Shown: positions 8,924 to 18,199 of the stretch, piece by piece
How positions within the stretch are numbered: position 1 is the stretch's first letter
How the letters are laid out: each line of letters begins with the position of its first letter
Origin: Terana coerulea
Lineage: Eukaryota > Basidiomycota > Agaricomycetes > Polyporales > Phanerochaetaceae
Length of the DNA stretch: 20,007 nt
NCBI GenBank assembly: GCA_024811115.1
Contig: JAKOGH010000958.1
Coordinates: 1-20,007 of the forward strand
Reading direction: 5' to 3'
The notes under the pieces: generated by a model
Seen by the model: only the letters and a program-made list of their open reading frames with translations
Database searches by the model: none
Told to the model about the DNA's origin: nothing
Position numbers and translations under genes: made by a program

Positions 8924-11576
8924 ATGCCTGACGAAGTACTGTACGAGCACCTTCCGCCGCTCCCCTCGAGCCCCCCGCTGCCACCTTCAAGCGTTCCGCC
9001 AGTTCCTCCAGGTCCTGCGCCGCTGCCATCCAGCTCTTCGTCGACCGCCGCTCGCCCTCCAGGCCCTGGTACCCAACCCCCAAGGCCTGAGGCCACACCA
9101 CGTCTAGACCTCAAGGTGCTTATTTGCATCGCTCTGCACGTAGTATTGGTGCTCGCACACGTTGTTCTCCTCGTCCTTGCACGTACCTTTGATGACTTCT
9201 CGGGGGACGCTATTGATTTTTCTTCAACCACCGGGGAAGGGCAACATCCGTTATTCAGGGTTCGCGTCGGCTTGTCTGCCAAGGCTGCAATTTATGCGAC
9301 GAGTGCCGTCTCTCAAGTCATCGGAACAGTGAGTTCTATCATTGAACCTCGGCGGCGAATCCAGCTCTAACCTCTCGGCGAATTCGAAGGCGTATCTCGC
9401 CGCGCTCATTCTCGTCACACAACGGCTCACCTTGCGTAACGCCCTAGGCATCCACCAAACCCTGACATCGGTACACGATAAAGCGTCTGCATGGATGGGC
9501 CTCGGGTCATCCATAACTACGTTGCTGAGCCAGCGCGTGGTGCGAAGCGCGATGCCGTCTGTCGCTCTGATCGCTGCCTACCTGCTTGCGATCTTTGCTC
9601 TGCACACCACGATTCCCACTATCCTCGTCATAACCTACGACCCGTCTAATGGCATAAATGATATATTTGAATTCGGCCCCACCGCAGCCAGCCTCACTTC
9701 AACATCGGCTTTCACAATCCCATTCAGTCCTACCGCGGTGGACTGGAATTAGTGAGTTATCAATTACAGTCCCGATCCCCATTGCATGAACTATTCGACG
9801 AGGCTGACATTGCGCAATTATCAAGCTACCTGTCGCAGTCCGACACTTACGACTATCTCTCGCCATACCCTGTACTCGCTGCTACCAGCAGTCATCCCGG
9901 ACTGACGTTCAACTTGATCTATGGCCAGCTAGCTGAGCCCTTTGGCACAGATGATCTAATAACTCTTCTTGGCCAACAACTGGCCGGCGCCTCGTTCGAC
10001 GGCACTTCGCTCAGTGCAAGTTGCTTCACCTTGCCGGATGTGACTCAGGTAGCAAGCGGCGAAGCTGGTTCTGCCCAGTCATCTACGGAATGGGAGTTCA
10101 GCAGCCAGCTGCTTGGGTCCAACTTCACTGTATCCACACTGGGTACGTTGTTGAGCTCGGTCGGAGTACCATACTAACAGAAATGGCTTCTCGGGAATAG
10201 GTTGGCAAAGCGTCAAAGTACTGAGCGTCCCGCACGCGTTGCCGCCTTCGGGACAGAACACCAGCGATCTAGTTCCGCCCTTGTGGCTAGTAGCTTCAAG
10301 CTACAGTATTCCTGACAAGTCTGGAACGTTGGCACCCTCGGTTGCGATCAAGCCAACCATACAGACCGCTAATGGAACAATTGGCTCCCTATATTTCTCC
10401 GTGTGTCAGATTAACAGCGCACTTGCCAGAGTCGACCTTGCTTTTGATCCATCTGGGGAGCTGCAGTCGCTGTATGACGGCAATGACATATTTAGTCTGG
10501 GCCCGTCGGAATGGATGCCTTGGAACGGATACACTCCTCCCTCTGATCAACTCACTGGCCAAGGGCTTATTGAAAACGTACGTGGGCCTCACACTTCTTC
10601 TGTTAATCGCCTTCTTACATTAATACGATGTTAGATTGGCATCATTCCTTCACAAGTTACTACAATGTCCAGCCCAAGGATAACATCGAATGTAAACCCT
10701 TGGATCACTCAGAATACCAATGTTACACTTTTGGATAGGTACGTTCTTATGCGTTGTGCGTCGCGGCATCCATGGGAAAGTCCTATAGACTCAGCCTATT
10801 TCGTTTCCAGAGCTGTAATGGACACCATCATTTGTAGCGCATACGAGCCAGTGAGGGTCCTACAAGGAAGCTGTGTTTTGCCGGATGTTGGGGTGGCAGT
10901 GAAGGCACCTACGTTAACCGACTTGCAAAATGGTATATCTGCTGTGGTTGCCGCAATTGTGTGGTATGGTACGTATAAATTGCCTTACTCTCACAAAGAA
11001 ACCACAGTTTCGGGCTGACCTAAACACCGAACCTTAGCATATCAAAGGTTTCTTCAAGATAGCAGCTTGTCTGGTTCATCCGTTAAACCAGTAAACTCGA
11101 CCACGGTTTACCTTACATCCCCCATGTACCGGTGTGATGTGAGTTGTCAAGGCGGTGTGCATACAGGATCTTGTACTGACGATGCCTCATAGTTCAATAT
11201 CATTGCTGTGCGTAAACACACAAACGCTACCCAGCTACACCCACTGAACGCGTGTGTGCCTGTGTAGATATCCATAGGCCTTGGAGTCTCTACCGTCCTA
11301 CTGATTATCGCCGTCCTGCTCATCTACGCATCCCGTGGCTACGCCACAACCCCTCTCAAGTCCTCTGGGATTTTGCAGGTTACGTGGCTTCTGGGGAACG
11401 AGCCGAATCTTGCCGAGGTCGAGAAGCCTGACATTGACACACTGCGGCGGGCAGGCATGTTCCGCATAGGAACGAGCCAATCAATGGCGCTGCGCGCCAG
11501 GTCGAGGAAGGCGAGCATGGGCTCTTCCGAACTCAAGCCAGGCGAAGAGACTACTTCCAAGGAGACTATTGCGTAG
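8924..11576 (+). CDS. Large membrane protein of unknown function, 8 exons, one frameshift
   Basis: The exons are 8924-9328, 9390-10142, 10201-10577, 10635-10738, 10811-10968, 11038-11138, 11193-11207 (15 nt) and 11268-11576. The introns are 54-72 nt with good donors and branch points (CTAAC, TACTAAC), and all phases agree, giving about 740 residues. The N-terminus is a Pro/Ser-rich tail (residues 1-60). A first membrane helix follows (about 63-86, KVLICIALHVVLVLAHVVLL), and a second at about 192-215 (VALIAAYLLAIFAL). A long extracytoplasmic-looking region with N-glycosylation sequons (NFT, NTS, NGT, NVT, NST) leads to a C-terminal helix (VSTVLLIIAVLLIY) and a short cytosolic tail containing RRAGMF. 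I recognise this layout, including the tail, from uncharacterised basidiomycete proteins and know no function. The frame breaks at about 9750: DWN is followed by TAG, and one extra base would give an open reading into YQLQSRSPLHELF. No plausible intron explains it. Confidence 0.82.
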
Positions 11577-11810
11577 AACGTCGGTGAGTGGGAATACGTG
11601 TCGACGTCGCGCTTGGTGCTGAAGTTTCGAATTGGTTCCCAGAGTGGTTGGTGCACGGATATCATCGAAGAGCCAGGGCTGGGGTGTATCCCGAAAGAAA
11701 CAGCCAAAGCACGGAGTGGTACACGTATTTCAGCGCATCGTTGAGTCAGAGGCGGCGGCGGCGGACTGCACAAAAACTTCCCACGTAAATAATCGAGCCT
11801 TGTCATAACT
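11577..11810. other. 3' flank of the membrane-protein gene
   Basis: No further gene is seen. A GGCGGC microsatellite-like stretch lies at about 11750-11765. A 155-codon frame on the opposite strand (11339-11806) overlaps the last coding exon and reads as its shadow. Confidence 0.45.
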
Positions 11811-11935
11811 GATGTCTGGTTTTATTTGAACGTCAGTTGTACTGGCTACTTGAAAAGATTCTACGTACTGTATTGTCTTGACCTTGTCGTAACCTCACAC
11901 TTGAGCTTTGTTGTGGTAGTAAGTACTAGTAGTGC
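11811..11935 (+). repeat. Dispersed repeat, copy A
   Basis: This segment matches 14585-14705 in the same orientation. Shared blocks include TGTCTGGTTTT, TTGACCTTGTCGTAACCTC and AAGTAC. By eye roughly three quarters to four fifths of bases agree. It forms the left part of the collage block that ends at 12422. The family is not recognised. Confidence 0.7.
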
Positions 11936-11974
11936 CGAAGGCAGTGGGGGCGGTAGATGCACCGACGGCCGCGG

Positions 11975-12065
11975 GGCGAGTGTGCGCGTGCGGAAGTGCG
12001 CGCCATGCGTTGCGCGCCGGACTGCATGGTCGCGTTCTTCGCCGACGCGCGACCCTCTTTCGCAG
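11975..12065 (-). pseudogene. Fragment copy of the gene at 18200-19389, inverted
   Basis: Reverse-complemented, this segment matches 18948-19040, a coding part of the gene near the right end, at roughly 80-85 per cent by eye with small indels (for example CGTCGGCGAAG, CGCATGGC and GCACTTCCGC are shared). Translated, ASAKNATMQSGAQRMA in the copy corresponds to ASAKDAIVHSDAQRMA in the gene. Neither the upstream nor the downstream exon sequence of that gene is present, so this is a truncated fragment, not a gene. Confidence 0.7.
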
Positions 12066-12066
12066 A

Positions 12067-12422
12067 GATATGTGTACGCTGACACGAATATCACCATGTT
12101 TCGGGTCTATTCTGTGGACACTACTGAACCACGTTCAACTGCGTCATCTGAAGGTCTCGCGTCTGATCAACGTACCATCCCACCTCATACCTCTTCGTCC
12201 AATGATTATTCATGTTGGTAAATCTCCGAGCCACGTTCTTAACGCGTGCCTACGCGAAACTCACCATTTTGTTGGGGTCTTAAAAGAGGAGGGATTTAAA
12301 GAGTTAGCACGACGACTGCGGTGCGGAGACAAGAAACCGGCGCTCTGAATCCAGCCACGTGGAATAGGCGCTCTCTTCAATTGACAAGCCTCAAGTTGAG
12401 CAGTCGACTCGTTTCCTGCCAT
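12067..12422 (-). pseudogene. Diverged copy of the eL8 promoter, start codon and start of intron 1
   Basis: This segment matches 7361-7690 in the same orientation at about 70 per cent by eye. It keeps the CACGTG box (12356-12361), a CAACAAA leader, the ATG (12265-12267) and the donor GTGAGTTTCGCG directly after it. It also keeps several intron blocks (CGTCATCTGAAGGTC, AACGTACCATCC, GCTGACACG). The eL8 coding exons 2-4 are absent. In the minus sense the intron-like sequence runs straight into the fragment at 11975-12065. Confidence 0.75.
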
Positions 12423-12666
12423 TCAATTTCGTCACCAACGGACAACAGCGCACTTTGCATTCTGGCTAGCAATGAGAAGGATTCAGGACATGTACGATAC
12501 GGATGTTTGGCATGATTTCCATCTTCTGTCTGCATCAAATGAATCAGAATTAATGTGACAGCCCTAGATCCTGGCGGTACGCCCACAGGGCTGTAGCCTC
12601 GTGGCAACCTTCTCACTACCCTTTCACTACCAGGCTACTGATTTGCTTATTGCACGATTCCACGGG

Positions 12667-14633
12667 ATGGATGCATTGAGCCAAGACCCCGAACTTGCAC
12701 CAGAGTTGGTGAAGCTACTCAGTAAGAGACTGCAAGATGTCCTTAAGACGTTGCATGACTCCCAGTCAGTGCGTGCTTTCGTACACAATAATCGTGCTGG
12801 ACGGTGGTAAGTCAACATACGACTAACGAATGTTGCTGTAGGAAAGCAGCGAGCTCCGTGAAGAGGTTGCGAGGTTGCGAGGTGAAGGCCAGCGCCACGG
12901 CTCAAAATCCGCAGAGCATGAAGAGTTCCAGGTACGTCGTCAAGCATGCTTCAACTCCATCGAGTCGCCATGGAATATGTCCGGTAACATGAGGAGTTTA
13001 GGATCTGAGAAAAGCTTATGAAGACGCTCTGCAGGTGCGCTGCGACATTCAGCAACACTAACCCGTATCCGTCTTACAGTGACTTTGCAGGAGAACGAAA
13101 ACCTCAACGACCAGGTGGTTGATCTGCAAAAGCGCTTAGAAGCTGATCACTCGGTGCGAAGATCAGGAGACGAGCCCGTGGAAGAGGACGGACAGCCATT
13201 CATCGCATGCCTGGCACGGCTGTGCCCTGTACGTCGTCTACTTCGAGACTTGATCTGTAGGATAGCGTGATGTAGCATACTGATCACCGCATTTTGCAGT
13301 CCAAGAACGTCATTACTTCTCTCGAGGATCGCGTGCGAGCTATGGCCGAAGAGCGTGTCAATATCGAGACAGGCTACAAGCAGGAGGTATGTCTCGCGGT
13401 ACAAAACACTAAAATGTCACATACAGCTGATGTTTCTACCCGCTCGACGATAGCTGGACATACTTCGCGCGCAACTGGAGAAATCCAAGGCCAAGTGCGA
13501 AAAGTATAGGGCCAAATTTGAAGACTTGCCTACAGTGCGTGACACGTATCCCCGGGAAGCTTCGCTGACATCGCTGATCGCGTTTAGACTACCAACAAAC
13601 CGCACCATGAATTGCCTGTGATTGCTTCTCGTACCTCGCCATCAGCAAAGAGCGCAAAGAACGAAGCGCACACGTATGTGCAGGCAGCTATATTCATGAA
13701 GAAGAGCTCATTTAATTCTGTAGGACCTGCGGCGCGATATACAATGCAAACAAGATACTCCTTGTTTCGGGAGCAACAATTTCCTTGGTGATCTCACTGT
13801 AAGCCCTAGAATAAGCCTTATAGGTAACTGCTTGAAGTGAGTCAGAAGACTGACTCCTATCCTATGATGTAGAAGCTGCGGTGAGTTTGGACTTTGACTG
13901 AGCCGTACTCCGTTGATTTACTGATCAATTGCCGTATGCGCCGTAGGTCGGTCTCTATCAATGATGTGTTGTTCTGGCCGTCACGAACGATCTATCCATC
14001 TTCACCCGATATCGCACTGTTGGTCACACCAGAGATCACTCCTAACTCTCAACAAGTGCATGAGCTCCGCCCCACAGTTGGCAGTCAAAGGGAACTTTTT
14101 TACCGGAAGGGAGGCGTAATACGATACCTTGGTACATTTGTCTGCAATGGTAGAGGCGTCTACAGCTACAAGCGGTTGGCCGGGCTATCCACCTGTGTAT
14201 GTTGCTCCTTTCCTGTCATTATGTCTTGTTGACAGCCACTTGCAGGTTCAGAATGAGCTCATAGCCTTTGCAATGAGTTCCGTCCAGGCCTACCAGAAGC
14301 TACCAACCCAAAGAAGGATGAGTTGCGCGCAACTTACATGTCCGGAAAAGCACGAATGGAGTTTTTGAGATGAAGTTTCATTCTTTCAACCATGTACTGT
14401 TCAATGAGCTCATAGAGTTGAAGGACACTGTCACTCGCAGGCACCTCCAGGGGTCTAAACGGTCGGCCGAGGATAGTGATGGGGGTCCAAACAAGAAGAT
14501 GCGGCCAGTGATTGAGACGTTTACCGCCCGTCGAATTCATCCGTGCGGCGTGAACTATTGGCGCACCGTAGTCATAAATGATCCATATGTCTGGTTTTGT
14601 TTGAAAGTCAGCTGCACTGGTTGCTTGATATAA
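12667..14633 (+). CDS. Coiled-coil protein with DUF6697-like C-terminal domain, many exons, two frameshifts
   Basis: The ATG at 12667 opens MDALSQDPELAPELVKLL. The exons, in agreeing phases, are 12667-12768, 12842-12931, 13002-13034, 13091-13228, 13300-13386, 13454-13535, 13588-13673, 13724-13787, a possible 8-nt microexon 13873-13880, and 13947 onward. Introns are 50-85 nt. The first ~170 residues are heptad-like, Glu/Lys/Leu-rich coiled coil (SSELREEVARLRGE, ENENLNDQVVDLQKRLEA, LDILRAQLEKSKAKCEK). The C-terminal part has GSQRELFYRKGGVIRYLGTF and, later, GKARMEF and FHSFNHVLF, a pattern I associate with the basidiomycete DUF6697 family, then a basic tail (GSKRSAED, PNKKMR). No function is known. 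Splicing between about 14130 and 14290 is unresolved. The frame breaks at A5 (13500-13504, four expected) and T5 (14362-14366, six expected). The stop at 14631-14633 lies inside dispersed repeat copy B, so the true end may differ. Confidence 0.72.
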
Positions 14634-14705
14634 TTTCGCTCACTATGTATTATTTTGACCTTGTCGTAACCTCCGACTTGTGCTTGGTCTAAGTACCAGC
14701 CTCCA
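14585..14705 (+). repeat. Dispersed repeat, copy B
   Basis: This is the same-orientation match to 11811-11935. It overlaps the last predicted codons and stop of the upstream gene, so in this copy it serves as the 3' end of that gene or has inserted there. Confidence 0.65.
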
Positions 14706-14871
14706 GGCAAACCGCGTGACGTTACGGAACTGCTGTGACCAGACGTGCTGTGACGTCGCGTGGGCTTGACGGGCCACGACGCGCCGGGCGGCTTCCTTTG
14801 TGCCAGTACTACCTCTCCCTCGTCCACACTAGCAGCATCCTTGCAGCATCCCTTACATTCAGGCGGTCATA
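14706..14871 (+). promoter_or_regulatory. Region upstream of CHK1
   Basis: This 166-bp stretch separates the repeat from the CHK1 ATG. It carries two TGACGT cores (TGACGTTA at about 14718, TGACGTCG at about 14752), which resemble CRE/bZIP sites, and a GACGCGCC near 14777. A C/T-rich leader (CTACCTCTCCCTCGTCC) precedes the start. No clear TATA box is seen. Confidence 0.35.
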
Positions 14872-17212
14872 ATGGGAAAACTTGGGTTTCCAAAAGTACA
14901 CGGTATGAGTAGTACGCCACAGGTGCGGTCCTCAGGCTAATGACACGCAGGATACCAAATAACGGAGGAAATTGGTGGAGGTGGCTTCAGCGTGTGCGTC
15001 TCTCTACTCATGATATACGTTCTGTTTTACTTGACCTGCTTACTTGTAGAGTGTACCGGGCAGTCAATTTTGACAATCGCCAGGTCGCAGCATGTAAAGT
15101 CGTCTCCATCACGGCCGAAACCACCTCCTCGCAACGCAAGTCTCTCGACAAAGAGATGAACATCCACAACGCCCTCAAGCACACCAACGTTCTTGAGTTC
15201 ATCAAGTCGACGGTCGTTGAAATTGACAGGAGGGAGCTCGGCGACAAGGGACAGGAGGTGCTGATTGGCAAGGGCGGGTATTACCCAGGGGTGTATATGC
15301 TGCTCGAGCTAGCGGGTGGCGGAGACCTGTTTGATAAGATTGGTGCGCCAACTGCTTTTACACTCTGTGTTGCACTGCTGACGCTTCATTTATGTTCACA
15401 GAGCCAGACAAGGGTGTTGAGCCAGACGTTGCCCAGCACTACTTCAAGCAGCTTGCCGCCGGCGTTGAGTACCTCCATGCCGAGGGCATCTGCCACCGCG
15501 ACCTCAAGCCTGAGAACCTGCTCCTTTCATCCGCCGGCATCCTGAAAATATCTGACTTTGGCCTCTGCTCCGTCTACAAGCTCAAGGAGTCCGGCAAGAC
15601 TCGTCTGCTTACCGAGCGCTGCGGCAGCCTGCCCTACCTCGCTCCAGAGGTATTTGTCGATAGCTACTTCTGTGCGCCGCTTGCTCATTGGGCGAGCCAC
15701 GAAATCTAGCTCAGTGGTAGCGAGCCATACGAAGCCGAACCCATTGACGTCTGGGGGATGGGGGTGATTCTTTTCACGCTCTTGTCAGGCAGTGCGTTGC
15801 AGCTCCAGCCATTCCCGCGCCGCCAAGTCTGACGTTGCGACACAGACACACCTTGGGACAGGCCGGACAAGAAGTCGCACGAGTACGTGCAGTACCTCAG
15901 CGGCGAATGCTTTGACGAAGACCCGTGGACGCGCTGGGACCGCGACACGCTCGGTAAATCCTCCGCTCACGTCCCTTCGGTCTTGCTAACCTCTGTTTCC
16001 AGGTCTCATCACAGGTATGCTCACGCCCGACCCGTCACGCCGGATGACGCTACGCGATATATTCCACCACCCGTGGATGATGCGGTGCGTCGTTCTGCAC
16101 TCTTCACTCTTGTTTATATCTCAGATGATCGTGTGCGGCTGGTAGGGAGAACAAGCTCACCGAAAGTGGTCCGCTCGGTGTCGCAGAGGCCCTTACACAA
16201 TCGTTGCGCACTACAGGCGACCTTGACATTGCGACCCCGCCTTCGTTGAATCTTGCTGCTGCGTACGTCCTTTTCGTGTTCCACGCGCTGTCATACGCGC
16301 ATATATCAAATTTTCACGAATTGCGTGACGCTGACGCGCGTATTTCTTCGCGGGATTGGGTGTGTACAGGAACCGAACCGACCGCGACGGAGACCAGATC
16401 ATGCTCACTGCAGGGCACTACAGCCAATTCACACAAACACTCATGCTTTTCGTGCGTCCCCTTCCTTCCTCTCCGTCCACGCCCTACGCTGACCTGTTGG
16501 TCCGCATGCACACAGTCCCAAACCGCTGTCGGACGCCGGTTTGTGCCTTCCTGGACGCGTTTCTACGCCTCGCTTCTGCCAGGACTCCTCTTCCCGCTCA
16601 TCATCGAGACGCTCGAGGCTGAGGGGCTCAAGTACAAGGTGCTCCCGCCGAAACTGTCGTACTACACACCCGACGGCGCACCTGTCGACGCCGCTTTCGA
16701 TCCCCAGCAAGACGCAGACGAGGACGTGAAGGGCCGGTTGAACGCGAAGGGCGTGGCGCGGCAGCGGATACGGATTGGGGGTACGACAGGCGGAAGCTGG
16801 CGTTCCGCGGCACGATCGAGCTCGAGGAGTTCGAGGAGCCCGAGATGGGCGTGCGCGGCACGTTTTGCGTCATGAACCGCGAGAAGGTGCGTCCGGTTGT
16901 GCTGTCGGGATGCGATAGCGCCCCGAGTCGGCGAAGTGCGCCCCCGTTGCTTCCCTGTATGCCTGTTCGCCAACTCTCCAAAAGTGAGGGCAAAGTGGCC
17001 GGACAGGCATCGCGAGAAGCAGCCGGGGTCCAGTCGAGAGGACGGGAGTGCATGCCCGCTATTTTTCAACTGCGGGATGGGGTGCTGATTCATCTGCTCC
17101 TGGTGCTGTGTAGGGCAATCCCATCTCGTGGCGCCAGCTTTGGAAGGGCCTCGTGCTCTCTCCGCTTGTCGAGCCGCACGTTCTGCGCAAGCGTGAGCAA
17201 GGACGGTCGTAA
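14872..17212 (+). CDS. CHK1: Checkpoint serine/threonine kinase CHK1, 11 exons, one frameshift
   Basis: This is the DNA-damage and replication-checkpoint kinase activated by ATR/Rad3 to delay mitosis in the nucleus. The exons are 14872-14902, 14951-14993, 15050-15342, 15402-15649, 15710-15791, 15846-15953, 16003-16084, 16146-16262, 16370-16451, 16516-16886 and 17114-17212. All phases agree, giving about 518 residues (human 476, yeast 527). The kinase domain has the Gly loop GGGGFSVV (19-26), Lys41 in ACKVV, Glu60, [10 protein letters not shown] (154-163), DFG (174-176) and APE (203-205), with a CHK1-like activation loop [10 protein letters not shown]. An SQ/TQ cluster follows (S353Q, T356Q, S363Q), the type phosphorylated by ATR. 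The C-terminal KA1-like regulatory domain shows [39 protein letters not shown] and [15 protein letters not shown]. One base is missing in a G run (16777-16781, five instead of six), between RIGG and YDRRKLAF. The last intron (16887-17113) is long, 227 nt. Confidence 0.95.
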
Positions 17213-18199
17213 ACCACGCCCTCAGCGACAACTGTATGAATAGAAAAACTGGTGCGTTTCTACTCGTGTTCTCGTACTACGTATGCCTGCACACGCTAAC
17301 GCGGTCCCACAGTGCATGATTTACACGAATGTATAACACAAGGTTAATATGTGTACCATATGGTGATTTGAATGTATTATTGGATTAAACACAGGCCTCG
17401 GCCAAGTGGACGTCGGGATCGACCAGCCTAGGGAGTTGAGATGTTTCGTGGGCTGTGTCGAGACCGGACGATGCTCAGCGGTGAGCAGCATGCTGTGCGG
17501 TTAACCGCGTCGTGTGACGGGTTAACGACTGGATCTCATATAACAGCTCGCTTATATGCAGGGATCTTCCAACGCCATGGTGATCACTTTGGAAGCTGCC
17601 GTGGTGCCTCACTTGCTGTGCAGGGCCAGCTCGGCGGCCAGGGGCGGGATTGATGCGCCATCAGTGATGGAGGCAATCCGTGATTGCGACGACGGTCGGG
17701 CCTCCCCAATCCGGCCAGATGCATTGTGGCACAGCTGATGCCAACCACATCTCATCAACCTCCCAACCATGTTACAGTTGCGGCTGTGCGTGTCTGATGT
17801 GCCTGGTGTTTCACAGCGGTTCGCCCTGCGACCAGCCAATGGGCACCGACGTCAGCCCGGTTCCCGTGCTCCCGCGGCGGCGATGCAACAGCGGCTATGG
17901 CGGGCGGCGCTGAGTGAGGCTCGGGTGTGGATCTCAATCATGATGGCCATATAAGATGCGGTGAGCCCGCACCCCATTTCCTTTTCTCCCTCGTCCTGGT
18001 CGACGAACGACGCTCCGTCCACGTCCCCTTTGACTGCCTTCTTTACGACTACGTTGCTTTAATCTTCACGACCTAATTTGCGTTTGGCTGGTCCAACTGC
18101 ACTTTGCTTTCCTCACTGCTTTCGCATCCGATCGTTGCATATCCGCATTTTCACGAATTACGACCCTTCTGCTAGACACACATTACGACGACTACAAAC
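17213..18199 (+). promoter_or_regulatory. CHK1 3' flank and promoter of the next gene
   Basis: No gene is supported between 17213 and 18199; the frames present are short and contradictory. Two GGTTAAC/GTTAAC palindromes lie about 20 bp apart near 17499-17526. An ATATAAG element at 17949-17955 is followed by a long C/T-rich stretch (17970-18130), which fits a TATA promoter with a leader of about 200 nt for the gene starting at 18200. The base just before that ATG is in ACAAACATG, a good fungal start context. Confidence 0.4.

Noticed and set aside
9738..9804. Intron explaining the frame change in the membrane-protein gene (GTGGAC...GACGAG)
   Set aside because: The donor is poor, and splicing would remove protein-like sequence (QSRSPLHELF). 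A one-base loss at about 9750 explains the change better.
16204..16875. 223-codon frame on the plus strand as a separate gene
   Set aside because: It is CHK1 exon 10 joined by chance to its upstream introns and exons in the unspliced frame. The tail after 16781 is an out-of-frame reading caused by the missing G.
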